Source of the DNA: Lasiodiplodia sp. COLG20
Taxonomy: Eukaryota > Ascomycota > Dothideomycetes > Botryosphaeriales > Botryosphaeriaceae
Reading direction: 5' to 3'
Length of the DNA stretch: 64,000 bases
Assembly (NCBI GenBank): GCA_009801085.1
Contig: VNWV01000011.1
Coordinates: 496,001-560,000, forward strand
Shown: piece by piece, positions 21,608 to 32,245 of the stretch
Position numbering within the stretch: position 1 is the stretch's first letter
Layout: every line of letters begins with the position of its first letter
Made by a program: the position numbers and the translations under genes
The notes under the pieces: model-generated
Told to the model about the DNA's origin: nothing
Seen by the model: the letters and a program-made list of their open reading frames with translations, nothing else
The model's database searches: none

Positions 21608-23354
21608 ATGGCCCTTGATTGTGCTGCCGTGCTGCAGCCGCTCACCCGCCACATCAACACCCGCGACCTCTTGCAGCTGGCCCGTGGCTTTTCCGACACC
21701 TACAGACACCTGGCCCAGCAGTCGACCCAACACTTTCTCGCAACTCCAGTGACTGCCCTACCCACTGGCCGCGAAACTGGCACCTTCCTGGCCATCGATG
21801 TCGGCGGCACCAACCTGCGCGTTGGCTTCGTGAAGCTGCTGGGCGAGGCGGGTGAGCAGAACGATGACTCCAACTCAACATCACGCCATCATGTCCCGGA
21901 CAGGCCAGCCAAAATTCACCGCTGCCATGAGCGCGCCTGGCCGATTGAAGAGCACTTGAAAATGGACCAGGCTGATGATTTGTTTATTTGGATCGGTGAC
22001 TGCATAGCCGCTGTCGTTCGGGAAGCTCTCGACGACGCAACCCTGCGCATCAAGGATCTTGACGCGATCCCCCTGGGCATAACCTTTTCTTTTCCTATGA
22101 AGTGCGTCTTCTCAGCCCTTGGTCGTGCTTTCGCTGCTGTTACATGGCCTCTCGGCCAGCTTGAGCCCATCTTCGTTGCCTTTTTTGCGAGTGATCACGT
22201 TGCTGACGAGCTTCCTTCTACTAAGGCAAGACGCAATATCCCAAGCCACGCTCATGCCCATGGGTAAGGGCTTCGCCATCACATCAGACCTCAACCTGGG
22301 CAAAATGCTCCTCGCCGGATATGCACGCCATTGCGCCAACGGCTTCATTTCCCCGCAAAAAGCAACTCCCACATTACCCAAGCTCCGCATCGCCGCCATC
22401 ACCAACGACACGGTCGCCACCTACGCCTCCCTCGCCTACTCCATCAAAGTCTCCAGCAACAGCCGTGTCGTCATGGGCCTCGTCGTCGGCACCGGCACCA
22501 ACGCAACCGTCCCCATGACCGTAGACAGCCTCGGCTCCTTCAAGACGCACTTTCTCGATCTCCCAGCGGAGACCTCTCCGCAAGACGCGAAGATAGTGGT
22601 CAACACGGAGTGGTCCGTCTGCGGCACCGACCGGCCCTTGAAGCAACTCCAGGTCCCAACCATCTGGGACGCCGAGCTCGACCGCGCGTGCGACGCCCCG
22701 GGCTTCCAGCCCGTCGAGTACATGACCGCGGGCCGCTACCTGGGCGAGCTCGTCCGCATCGCCCTAGTCCAACTACTACCCGAGCAGTGCGGCGGCACAA
22801 AGGACGACCTGCCCCCGACCCTGATGCGCCGGAACTCCCTGTCCACAAAGTTCCTGGCCACGGTCGTCGCGCTCGCCGACGACGCGGAGCTGAAGAGGAG
22901 CCTGGAAGAGCTGTACCCCCCGCGCTCGGCCAGCGGCGGCAGCTTCGCGTGGACGAAGGAGCGCATGGGGCTCCTCCGTGCGGCCGCCGCCGCCGTGCAA
23001 GTCCGCTCCGCTGCGCTCGTGGCGGCCATGATCGTGGGTCTGCTGGCACGCGTTGGCGAGGTTCATCTGGACGACGACGACGCTTCAGACACGGAGGCAG
23101 ATGCAAACGTCGCTTCTTCTTCTCCTCCTGACGCGCCGACGGATGAGGCGGAAGAGCAGCTGATCGTCGCCCATACCGGCGGCGTGATCTTGCAGTATCC
23201 CGGCTACTTGGAGGACTGCGAGAAGTGGATAGACACGCTGCTTTCTGCAGGTTCGCGGAAGAATTCGTCCAAGAGGGTCGTTCTCGGCGAGGCGAAGGAC
23301 GGGGGAGTGATTGGCGCAGCCGTTTTGGCAGGCATGTTTGCAGAGGCAAGGTGA
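21608..23354 (+). CDS. Hexokinase-family sugar kinase, atypical (possible N-acetylglucosamine kinase)
   Basis: Actin-fold kinase of the hexokinase family. Exons are 21608-22101 and 22226-23354, 540 residues, longer than the usual 480-500 because of an acidic insert (DDDDASDTEADANV and following) near the C terminus. The phosphate-1 motif DVGGTNLR is at 64-71. Catalytic Asp226 lies in TNDTVATY, and the sugar-contacting residues are mostly kept: FSFP, GTGTNA, TEW and a glutamate in VEYMTAG. In ordinary hexokinases the sugar-contacting pair is Thr-Lys in WTKGF; here it reads MGKGF at 177-181, so the threonine is glycine. This points to a substrate other than glucose; fungal GlcNAc kinases and the regulatory HxkC/XprF proteins are the candidates. 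I infer an active kinase but not which substrate. Confidence 0.82.
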
Positions 23355-23731
23355 TGAGCTTGCCCTGTGCGGACTTCTTCATCTAGTTACTGGTGGTATT
23401 CTGTTTTGGATTGGTCTTTTTTTTGTTCCTCTACTGTGTTGGTAGCAATCATAGTGTGGGCATTTAGAAGCGGGCATAGGAGTTAGGATGGTAAGAGGGG
23501 GACTTACACACTGATAGCTCTCGCCTTGTAGCGACTAATGACAACTCTAACCTCGATACCGGAAATGCAACCTACAGCACCCCTATTTTTGTTATTTGTT
23601 CTTCTGGCACCTGGCCAAACACCAACACGACTAGATCCACGCTTTCCGTTCGTTTTTCATCTTTGCTAATGTGATATCAATTTTTGCATTCAAAACCACG
23701 GCGTTAAGTGTACATTTGATCATTATCAAGC
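23355..23731. other. Convergent 3' intergenic region
   Basis: These 377 bases lie between two stop codons and are AT-rich. Only the two 3' untranslated regions are expected here. Confidence 0.5.
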
Positions 23732-24900
23732 TTATGCGATCTTGATGGTAAGCTTGCCAAAGTGCTTCTGGTCCCACATGTACTGGTAAGCTTCCTTGGT
23801 CTGCTCGAGCGAGAAGACCTGGTCGTCAACGATGGGGTGGATGTCGTTGGCCTCGATGGCGCGGTTCATGTCGTCGAACTGGGCGCGCGAGCCGACGAGG
23901 AGGCCACGGACGGTGCAGAGGTTGCTGAGGCAGTCGAGGAAGGTGGGCTGCTCCTGCTGCTGGCCGCCGACGAAGCCGATGATGGCGATGATGCCGTCGA
24001 TGCGGATCGACTTGAGCGACTGGGCCATGGTCTTGGGCCCGCCGACCTCGATGACGAAGTCGACGCCGCGGCCGCCCGTCAGCTGCTTGGCCTGCTCGCC
24101 CCAGTTGGCGACTTCCTTGTAGTTGATGACGTGGTCGGCGCCCAGCTTCTTGAGCTTGTCGGCCTTCTCCTTGCTCGACGTCGTCGCGATGACCTTAGCG
24201 CCGGCGGATTTGGCGAACTATGGGATACATGTCAGCTTTCAAGAGGAGGGGCACAACGGTGTTCCCGGTATTTCACGCACCTGCAGCGCAAACATGGACA
24301 CGCCGCCGGTGCCTTGAGTGATGACCCAGTCACCCGGCTTCAGAGCCCTGCCCTCGAGACCGTACAGGCCGTTCCAAGCAGTCAGGGCGGCGCAGCTCAA
24401 GGTCGAGGCCTCCAGCCAGTTGAGGTTCTTGGGGACGTGGACCAGGCCCTCCTGGTCGAAGGCACCGTACTGGCGCAGGCAGCCGTCGACGACGCCGCCG
24501 ACGCCCGTGCCAACTGAGACGCCGTCGAGCGAGCCGGCAATGTGGGCCTGGTTGAAGAGCGTGGCGACCTTGTCGCCCTGCTTGAAGCGCGTCACGCGCG
24601 GGCCCACGGCAACGACCTCGCCGGCGCCGTCAGAGGCCGGGACGACGCCATCCTTGAGGGCGAAGGGGTACATGCCCCGCGGGATGATGAGGTCGCGGTA
24701 GTTGAGCGAGGCGGCGTGGACTGCAGGATTGCTGGATCAATTGGCTGCGGGCTTTGAAGGAGGAGGTAGAACTCACACTTTACAAGGACATCCTTGTCGC
24801 CGAGCTTGGGAACGGGCGCCTGCTCATTGAGGATGAGCGAGTCGTTGCCATTCTGGCCCTGGACGCGCCACTCCTTCTGGGTTGCGGGAACGCTGGACAT
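23732..24900 (-). CDS. Zinc-independent MDR oxidoreductase (quinone-reductase-like)
   Basis: NAD(P)H-dependent medium-chain dehydrogenase/reductase. Exons are 24900-24777, 24720-24281 and 24217-23732, 349 residues. The N-terminal GroES-like fold has AASLNYRDLIIPRGMYP, and the Rossmann domain starts around QGTGGVSMFALQFAKSAGAKV. The catalytic zinc cysteine of true alcohol dehydrogenases is replaced by NYRD at the expected place, and no structural-zinc four-cysteine loop is seen, so it is a zinc-less member like quinone oxidoreductases and enoyl reductases. The first junction was set at AAGT|GTGAGT, which gives LVKFHAASLNYRD in frame. Fungi have many paralogues, so the substrate cannot be named. 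It ends close to, and converges with, the hexokinase-family gene. Confidence 0.85.
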
Positions 24901-25569
24901 GTTGTGCGACTGGTGGGGTATCTTGGTCTGAAAAAAAAAGAATCAACCGGAAGCGGGGCAGGCGGGCAATTTAACGTGGAAAGCTGTGGGCGTGATGGGG
25001 TTGAAAATTGGGAGCTATGGCCGCATTAATCATCGGATGGTGGTGACGTAAGTACCGTCTGTGGGGTAGGCAGGCATCCTTGCGTTATGGTCGAACGGAA
25101 ATTCGACGGCTTTCCTGAGACCATGACTCGGGCAACGGGGCGCAAACTGCTGTGGAGCAAACAGCTGATGCTGAGGGGCAGTTGGGTGGAGTTGTAGTTG
25201 CCCCGCGGCCGGCGCCAACCAAGAACATCGACTCTGCATCTCTTTGGGGCAACACACCCGTAACTCAACGCAGCACGTACGGCTGTTCGTCGTAAACTCG
25301 CCGGCTACCCACCGGCTGCCCGTTATCCTCGGCAGCACCCAAGGCCAGACCAGCACGGTGCCACGGAAGCTATCCGGAGAGGCTCCGTTCACTAATCATC
25401 TGTGCGTAATCAACACATCAGACTTTCCTCATTGTGCCTTATCAAGCAATCGGGCGGGTTACCGCTCTGGGCGGTCACGAAAGGGTCCCGATTAATTTCG
25501 TGGACCAGGATCACGTTGACAACAACAGCCAGGCCTCCCATCTAGTAGACACGACGGATGCGGAAACCG
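24901..25569. other. Intergenic region, GH92 3' end and MDR promoter
   Basis: This 669-base gap holds the mannosidase 3' region on its left and the oxidoreductase promoter on its right, both minus-strand genes. Short open frames are scattered through it, but none resembles a protein I know. Confidence 0.5.
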
Positions 25570-28085
25570 CTAGCCTTCCCACGTGGCCTCCGCACTTTGA
25601 TCTCCCCCAGTCTCGGACGGCGGGCGATCCTCCACAGCCCTTCCCCAGCTGCTCTCCTCGCTTCCTAACGTCAGCACCAGTTCGCCGCCCTGCGTAAAGA
25701 AGTCGTGCCCAATCCAATTCTTGGTGTACGGCTCTCCGTTCAGCGTCGCATTCTGGATGAAGACGTTGACGTACGCCGAATCGAAATTCTCCGTCCGGAT
25801 TGTCGCGATACGATTCGTCAACGGGTGCCGCACCCGCACGCTGGGAAAGTAGGGTGGAATGATTAGGTAGACATTCTGTCCGGGATTGGGGAACAGCCCC
25901 ATCATGTTGAAGGCCGCAAACGAGCCCATGGCACCACTCTGAAGAGCATGTCAGCAACGCAAACAAACCACGCGGTTCAAAACTCACATCATCATTGCCT
26001 GGCAGACCGCTGTATGAGGTGTTGAAGCGGGAAGGTATGTAATAATGTGAGCGCCGCGATGAAAGCCCAGGCCTTCCGGCGTAATGATACTGGAACACGC
26101 TCAAAAACACTGGCTCGTTGCCAATGTCCACGAGCGGGGACTCATGAAAGTAGTCGAGTCGGTCCACAAAGCGTTGATCGCCACCGAATTTCGAGATCAG
26201 TGTTTCGATGTCGTGCGGCACAAAACTGGACGAGGCGTTAGTGACATTCCCCCGGTAGCATGATCCGCAACCCACAATTGATATTGCCAAATACTGGATT
26301 CAAACGTCTCCGATGGGTTTGTCGTCAGCGAGCAAAACCCGGCAATAGGACTGCACGAAATGGGATCTTGAAAGCCCCATGTCGCATTCAAGTACTTTGG
26401 CTGGAAGAAACCGACGAATCCTGGGTCCGTTCCGTTGATCACCGACGTTTGGTCTTCCTTGAACAGGTTCTTCCAGTTGTTTCCCCGAGCCAGGTAAGTT
26501 TCGTATCCCTCCTTCCCAGAGGATCTTCCGAATGCACCGATGCAGAAGTCGTTGTAAGAGTACTCCAGGGTACGAGAGATGCTTCTCGAGTTCGTCCCAA
26601 AACCGAGATAATCAAAGTCGAGAGCAGGGATGTAGCCTAGCTTTTTCCAGGATACCAGTCCACCTCTGCCCTCCTTCGACCACTCCAGTGGCTCGTTTTC
26701 GGCATCGTTCACGACTGCTTCCCACGCCGTGTCCCAATCGATGCCAGTGATATTCTTGAAATACGCGTCAACAAGCACCACGTCTGCATTTGACCCTCCC
26801 TGCGTCCAACCCTTGCTCAAAGACATCCGGCAATCAGGCAGCCATCCCTCATTCTGGAAAGTAAACAGAAGACTCTTCAGCATATCCGAATACGTTACTG
26901 GATCCAGAATAGTCAGCATTGGCAGCTGAGAGCGGAACTGGTCCCACAAGCAGTAGAAGGAATCGTAATAGACCGAGGAGTTCCACCGGGGATTTTCGCC
27001 TGTGTAGTCCTGTGGAGATATCATCGTCCGGTAGAGCGAGCTCCAAAAATTCGTCTGAAGATCACGGCCAACGTCCCCAACTTCCAAGGTAAGTGGACTC
27101 AACTTCTCCCTCCAAGCATCCTCAGCCGTCTTCCTGGTACTGTTGAAATCCGAAAGAGGTTGCGGGATTTCCGCCTGTGCATTCGCGCATGCCTTTTCCA
27201 CGCTTACGAAGCTCACACCCATCCTGGCGGTGATTGTCCTGTTCGCTCCGGGCTGGAAGCGGGCAAATCCGCCTGCCTGCAGGTAGAAGTTGTTGAAGCC
27301 TCGCGTGACGAATATGCTCTTCTGATCCACGCCGCCTCTTTCATTGACCCAGACGCCGCTGTCGTACACGGAATCCACATGACCGAAGAAATCCACACAA
27401 AAATGCACTTCATACGACCCGGCTCCAAAGCTCGGCAGAAAGGTGCCATTGCCCGTCATTCGCGAGTCCTGGACCTCAAACGTCGCGTTCTGACGACTGT
27501 CCCAAAGGTCCGTAAGATCCAGCAAGATCATTGGAACAACCGGGTCACCACCGCTCGTGCTGGCATCGGGAAATCTAAAATTGTACAGCGCGGTATGCTT
27601 CGAGACGGTCATCTCGGCGGCGATTCCATTCTGCAGGGTCAGCGCAAAGTATCCCGGCCGGGCGACCACCGAATCGTTGACGTAGGGTGTAGCCCGAGCC
27701 TGCTTGGAGAAGACGCAATTGTCGATGTCGTTTTCCGGGCACAGCTGTGGAAACAGAGGGAAGTTCCCTAGAGAAGGATTGCCCCCGGTGCCCGAGTCAT
27801 GAAGGCTCGAAAACCCAATGACGTTGCTTCCGTCTGTGGAGAAGCCGCCAGTATTCTGCCCGTCGACGTCGGCGGATGCTTTTGCCTGGTGGTTGTTCAG
27901 CAGAGGGGCCAAGAGGAGAAAGAAAGACCAACCATTCCATAAGGCAGTGTGGCGCCGCAAAACACGTTACCGCCATTGTTAGAGCCGATGAGTGGGTCAA
28001 TGAAATCGAGCACGTCGAAACTGTCATTTGCTTGGGCTACTACGTGCTGTGTAATCCATAAGAGTAAGAGCAGTCGATAATGCAT
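25570..28085 (-). CDS. Secreted GH92-family alpha-mannosidase
   Basis: Glycoside hydrolase of family 92, calcium-dependent exo-acting alpha-mannosidases (mostly alpha-1,2). Exons are 28085-27933, 27885-26276, 26225-25988 and 25938-25570, 789 residues. It starts with a signal peptide (MHYRLLLLLWITQHVVAQA) and so should be secreted or vacuolar. The N-terminal beta-sandwich follows, with DPLIGSNNGGNVFCGATLPYGMAKASADVD split by the first intron. The catalytic (alpha/alpha)6 barrel holds the family stretches FYCLWDQFRSQLPML, LPDCRMSLSKGWTQGGSNADV and, near the end, LPGNDDSGAMGSFAAFN. Several N-x-S/T sites are present. Fungal relatives trim N-glycans or scavenge mannose from glycoproteins. The third join was placed at CAATT|GTGGGT to give WQYQFFVPHD, the family consensus. 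Confidence 0.93.
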
Positions 28086-28589
28086 GGCGGACTGGATGGG
28101 TTTCAAAAGTCTAGACGTGGGTGAAACAGCGCATTTTGATCGCCACGTTTAATGAGTGTGCAACGGTTGTGGTACCACGGTATGTCGTTCTGCCTTCCTT
28201 TTTGGTGTGTGCGGGGAAGTGAGGCCACCAATCTCCTGTTTAATGCCGCCCGGGAGGAGGCGGGGTTACGTGCATTTCCTTTGAGTCTCCAACCCGAAAC
28301 CTAAAATCATTTCCGCAATCTTCGACTCTTGTCCGCCGCATCCGATGCGGTACCTACTTGTGTGGTTTCTCATGTGTTTCTAACGATCAGCGTCACGCCT
28401 TTTCTGCAAGAGCAGCTGCGGCTCAAGAGAGCTCCTCAATTGACGCTCCAGACGTTACCTTGGCTGAATTTTCGGGATCCTGATGGGTGGTAAAGGTGAG
28501 CGGAGGGCCTTCCACCTGGGCTGAGCCATAAAAGGAGGGAAATGAGTTGTAAGGTTAACACGCATGGATAATACGAATTAGGTTGGCGG

Positions 28590-29060
28590 CTACAGTCCTA
28601 CTCCGTGAATGATCCCCTCCAATGCAGCATTATAATTCTGCAGTATCTCATTTTCGTGCTGCAGATCTATGCTATCACGCTTCAGCCCTCGTTTTCGCGT
28701 TGAAAGATGCGACTTGGTCCTTGGCTTTCGCCCTTCGATGATTGTCCTTCCGTCTACGCAGCTCGGCAGAGAACGAAACTTGAGCATCGCATCTAGAGTC
28801 TTCACCTCTTGAAACTCGCCACCCGATCTCTATTCGACCCCACTTGCTCGTTGAAGAGCTTAATCTCCGTAGACGCCAAAATCCGCCTCAACGCATCATT
28901 TTGATGCTCTCAATTTCTGAGACACTCGTATGCTCGAGGTTCTACAACAAAATTTGCATCGTCGGGAGCCGAAGTTGGATCCAAAATACGCGCGTGGGGA
29001 GTAGAAGGTGGACTATTAGAGTGTCTTTCTCCCAACGAAGCAATTCATTCGGACGTCCTA
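28590..29060 (-). pseudogene. Possible decayed helical-protein gene, minus strand
   Basis: Reading the minus strand from about 29060 down, one frame gives DPTSAPDDANFVVEPRAY, a stop, then LRRILASTEIKLFNEQVG and another stop; a different frame then runs on with TLDAMLKFRSLPSC and ends with HENEILQNYNAALEGIIHG. The pieces follow each other in order, have helical or coiled-coil composition, and are joined only if a stop is ignored and one frame shift allowed. No intron signal explains the breaks. I do not recognise the family; it could be chance. Confidence 0.25.
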
Positions 29061-29325
29061 TGGAGCGCCGCTCTTCGGGCGATCATCAGCATTGAAAGCT
29101 TACGAGGCTTGAAAAGATTGGACACTAAGCTAATACGTCAGCCGCTCTCGACAAACAGCCGTTGAAGCACTTATCGTGAAACATGTTTCTCATATTTTCT
29201 ATGCAAATCCTTCACTGGCTCTTTGTCCTCCGCACAGGAGTGCTTGCTCTCGAAAACCTCATTATTAAGCACAGGCTTTATTAAAATGGTCTCACCCGGG
29301 CCAGACTCTGAGCTACCCTATCTTC

Positions 29326-29691
29326 TTGATGAGAATAATTATGGTTATTCAGGGCATGGTCCGAGCCACCCCTTCGCAGAGCCTCCAAAGTTCTCTTCGT
29401 ATTTTTGAAAATCAGCATTGGGCCGCAATAGAGGCACGCCACCCATTGTACGCAGCAATCTGTGCCCTTTGTCATCTAACTCGCAGCTACAAAGACAATT
29501 TGATGTTCATGTTCGCGGAAGATCAGACAAACGCAATAAAGTGTATGCATAAAATATGTCAGCAAACAGCAAAAAAAGAGGCGGCTGCACTTCGCTATCC
29601 ATACACTAAGGGGCGTAAAGAGTACAAAACTTTGGTGAAGCACAATAAGTGGCGTATCTTGTACGATTCGAAGAGCGAGTTGGTGTGGTAG
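29326..29691 (+). CDS. Small open frame of uncertain status
   Basis: A 121-codon frame on the plus strand. Its middle has a mixed hydrophobic/cysteine composition (HPLYAAICALCHLTRSYKDN) and its end is lysine- and tyrosine-rich (YPYTKGRKEYKTLVKHNKW), more protein-like than the other spare frames nearby. There is no recognised domain, no signal peptide and no supporting neighbour; the stop is only about 90 bases from the converging minus-strand gene. It may be an orphan gene, a relic exon or chance. Confidence 0.2.
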   Translation: MMRIIMVIQGMVRATPSQSLQSSLRIFENQHWAAIEARHPLYAAICALCHLTRSYKDNLMFMFAEDQTNAIKCMHKICQQTAKKEAAALRYPYTKGRKEYKTLVKHNKWRILYDSKSELVW

Positions 29692-29778
29692 CAACATGAT
29701 GAAGAGACTTGAGTCATCGCATCTGGACAAGAGGCGGAAGCTCCGTTTCCCGGACATCAGGCGCAAACGAGGCTTTGA

Positions 29779-31501
29779 TCAGAGCTCTTCGGAGTGCGGC
29801 AATCCTATCTCTGAAGCAGCATAGTCAGAAGGTTCGAGCGTCTCAGGAATCTGGGTGCCAATTTGTTGGCTCGCCTGAGCCTCTGACTGGGAGACCGTCA
29901 GGTGAGTATCTAGGATCGTCCGCTCTTGGGGCATATCTCCCCCAGAAGATGGGTTGGTGACCTGAAAACTCTGAATATCATTTTGTGGGTTCTCAAGAAT
30001 CTCGTCCATGAAGCTAATCAGGCCGTTATCCTCGATTGTCTGCTTCTGAGGTCCATTTTCGTCGTCGTCGGCTAACACAGTTCGAGAGCTCGTGAACATC
30101 TTAGAACTTGGCACGTCATTCTCAACCTGCGATTGATGGGGGGTATTCCCTGTCGACGGCGGCCACTGGAGTCTCTGGGTCTGCGAATGTGTCAAGAGCT
30201 GCTGAGAAGAATGTTGTAAGAGCCCCCGGGAACGCTGGACAGTGGAGGAGGAAGCCAGCGGAAGTGAGAGTGGACGCGGAGGGGGCATGTGATGACTTGG
30301 GCTTTCATGTCGAGGTTGGTCGATGTCTTCGCTTGGTTGCCTTGACTCCAGCCCATACCCGGTCTCTTCATCCTCATGGCCGTGCAGATCGCCGCTAGAA
30401 GAATGGACTCCCATCGCCATGTCATTGAGAGAGCTATCAACAGCGCTGTTGGCAGGTGAGACGTGCCGGATATTCTCCTTCTCGAAGTCACCTAGATGGA
30501 GCACTGCGGAATGAGACTTGGTACGGTGGATAATGCTGCGATCCTCGTAGACCTGTATCGGTGACCGGGATCTCTGCAGGTGTGCTTCTATCGCCGGAAA
30601 GAGCGGTATAAGTAGGCTCGCTTCTCTCACCACGGCCATTGTACGCTGAATGGTCTCCTGCATCGAGGATGGAGACTCCTCAGGAAATTGGGGAGGGGGT
30701 CCAAGCTTGTCAGTCATCGAGCCGATGGTCCTTCCACCGCCTGTTGCTGGTTCTGGTGTGGCTACTTGAGGCGTATCTGCATGGACGGTACCGGAGGACA
30801 TGCGAGTGATGCGCTTCTTGGTAGGCCGTGGAGGATCTACTGTGATGTTATCACTCAAGAGATCATCGACGGGGTGTTTCTTCGTATTGTAAAGCGGTCG
30901 CTTGGCGGCATCTGAACGCCGTGTCCGTTTACTTCGCTGGGTCGATGTGGTTCTCCGAGTAGGAACAACTACGTAGAGTTAGAAGCATTTGTATATGTGC
31001 ACTGAGTGAACTTACTTGGGCCCTCGTCTTCGTCGACATCTGTATCTTCCACATCAGAGCCGCTGCCGCTTGATAGCGCGATGCACTCGTCTTCTTCCTC
31101 TATGGATTTCGCCCTGAGTCTTTGTTCTCGTTTAGCGGAGGCCGTCGGCCTTGTGATTTCATCCATTGGGTGATATTTGATGTCGTAAATCCCTCGCTGG
31201 AAGCCATTCACGGCCCCCCTTGTGGTGTACCTGGATGAGGGCGGCGGCTCAGTCGTGACCGGCGTTGGAGTTTCCCACGGAAGAGTCATTCCGCCAATAA
31301 CGTCTTGTGATGGATGGAGACCGCTCATGATGCGCGGTCGTTTTTGCTTTTGTGTCTGCCATGAGATTCCGGAATCAATCACGGGGTCATAGCAGAAAGA
31401 ATTACATGAGGCCTTACCGACGACTCGATTGAGTGAGAAGGACGAGACATCGAGGCTGGGGCCGTTGATGCAGGCACCCCATTCTTTCGACTTGACCCCA
31501 T
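29779..31501 (-). CDS. Predicted disordered nuclear protein, function unknown
   Basis: I do not recognise this protein. Exons are 31501-31418, 31355-31016 and 30968-29779, 537 residues, with good GTAAGG and GTAAGT donors and all joins in frame. Most of it is low-complexity: Ser, Pro, Gln and Glu rich. Short stretches look conserved, for example KRPRIMSGLHPSQDVIGG, GIYDIKYHPMDEITRP and LIPLFPAIEAHLQRSRSPI. Basic clusters (QRSKRTRRSDAAKRP, PTKKRITR) suggest nuclear localisation, and an acidic block (VEDTDVDEDEGP) follows EEEDECIAL, which could be a SUMO-interacting type motif. These are composition-based guesses only. No membrane segment or enzyme motif is visible. Confidence 0.7.
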
Positions 31502-32245
31502 GGGTGAGAGGCTACTGCACGTTCACGAATGAAGAAACGTAGAGGGAGCGAATGCCGTTGGTGTGAGAGTTTGCGTCAACGATTGAATACAAGAGGAAAA
31601 GAGTGCGGTGTAAAGAAGATGGCTAGGCAGCTAAGTGAGAGACGCAAGAAAGAAGAAGGCGCGCACCTTCCATGTACGCCGCCGGCCGCCAAATTCGGAA
31701 GCCACCACACGGCACTCTTTCTGTCACAAAAATCAGGGAAATTCGCGCTTCTAAGCACGCTATAAGACAGAGTGGAACAAAAATAATGACCGTGTTAAGG
31801 CAAAGAAATGCGGAGTGAACATCACGCATATGAAATCTGCCAGCATAGACACCCTCAACACATTTAATCCATGTTGAACATTGCGCTTAAGATTATCATA
31901 ACAGCTCGAGTGTGTATTTTTATCAATCTACGATTTGTCTACTGGTGACTACAGAAATCGTTATTGCTTGGCAAGCACGACAGAAATGATAAACTTGCCA
32001 TTGCGAGTTTGTTTTGCCCGAGCCTTTTCTTTCGCAACGATTTGCGAGAATTCATGTTAACCATTTTCGCCATGTTAATGTCATGGCCCTGAGTGATTAT
32101 GAATAGATCCACATTCGTGGCCTTCTCAAATGTGCTTGTTGAAAAGAAATTTCAAGCCTGAGATAAACGGTAGATAGGCGAGATTATCGCCGGCCCTATG
32201 ACCAGACTCCAGACTCCAGACTCCTTTGTTCTGCTCGCTGTTTCT
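31502..32245. other. Intergenic region, BUB3 3' end and promoter of the disordered-protein gene
   Basis: These 744 bases lie between two minus-strand genes. The middle (about 31740-32160) is AT-rich. No gene, repeat or named site was recognised. Confidence 0.5.

Larger units (their letters stand above)
28086..29778. other. Intergenic tract with coding-like debris
   Basis: About 1.7 kb between the mannosidase start and the next minus-strand stop. Positions 28086-28560 look like ordinary promoter. From about 28590 to 29691 short frames on both strands have protein-like, helix-rich composition but are interrupted: on the minus strand a 71-codon frame at 28590-28805 preceded by out-of-phase helical pieces up to about 29060, and on the plus strand 29326-29691. 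No intact gene was accepted. Confidence 0.45.

Noticed and set aside
22331..23131. 266-codon alternative plus-strand frame inside the hexokinase-family gene
   Set aside because: The product is Arg/His-rich; the correct frame carries all kinase motifs.
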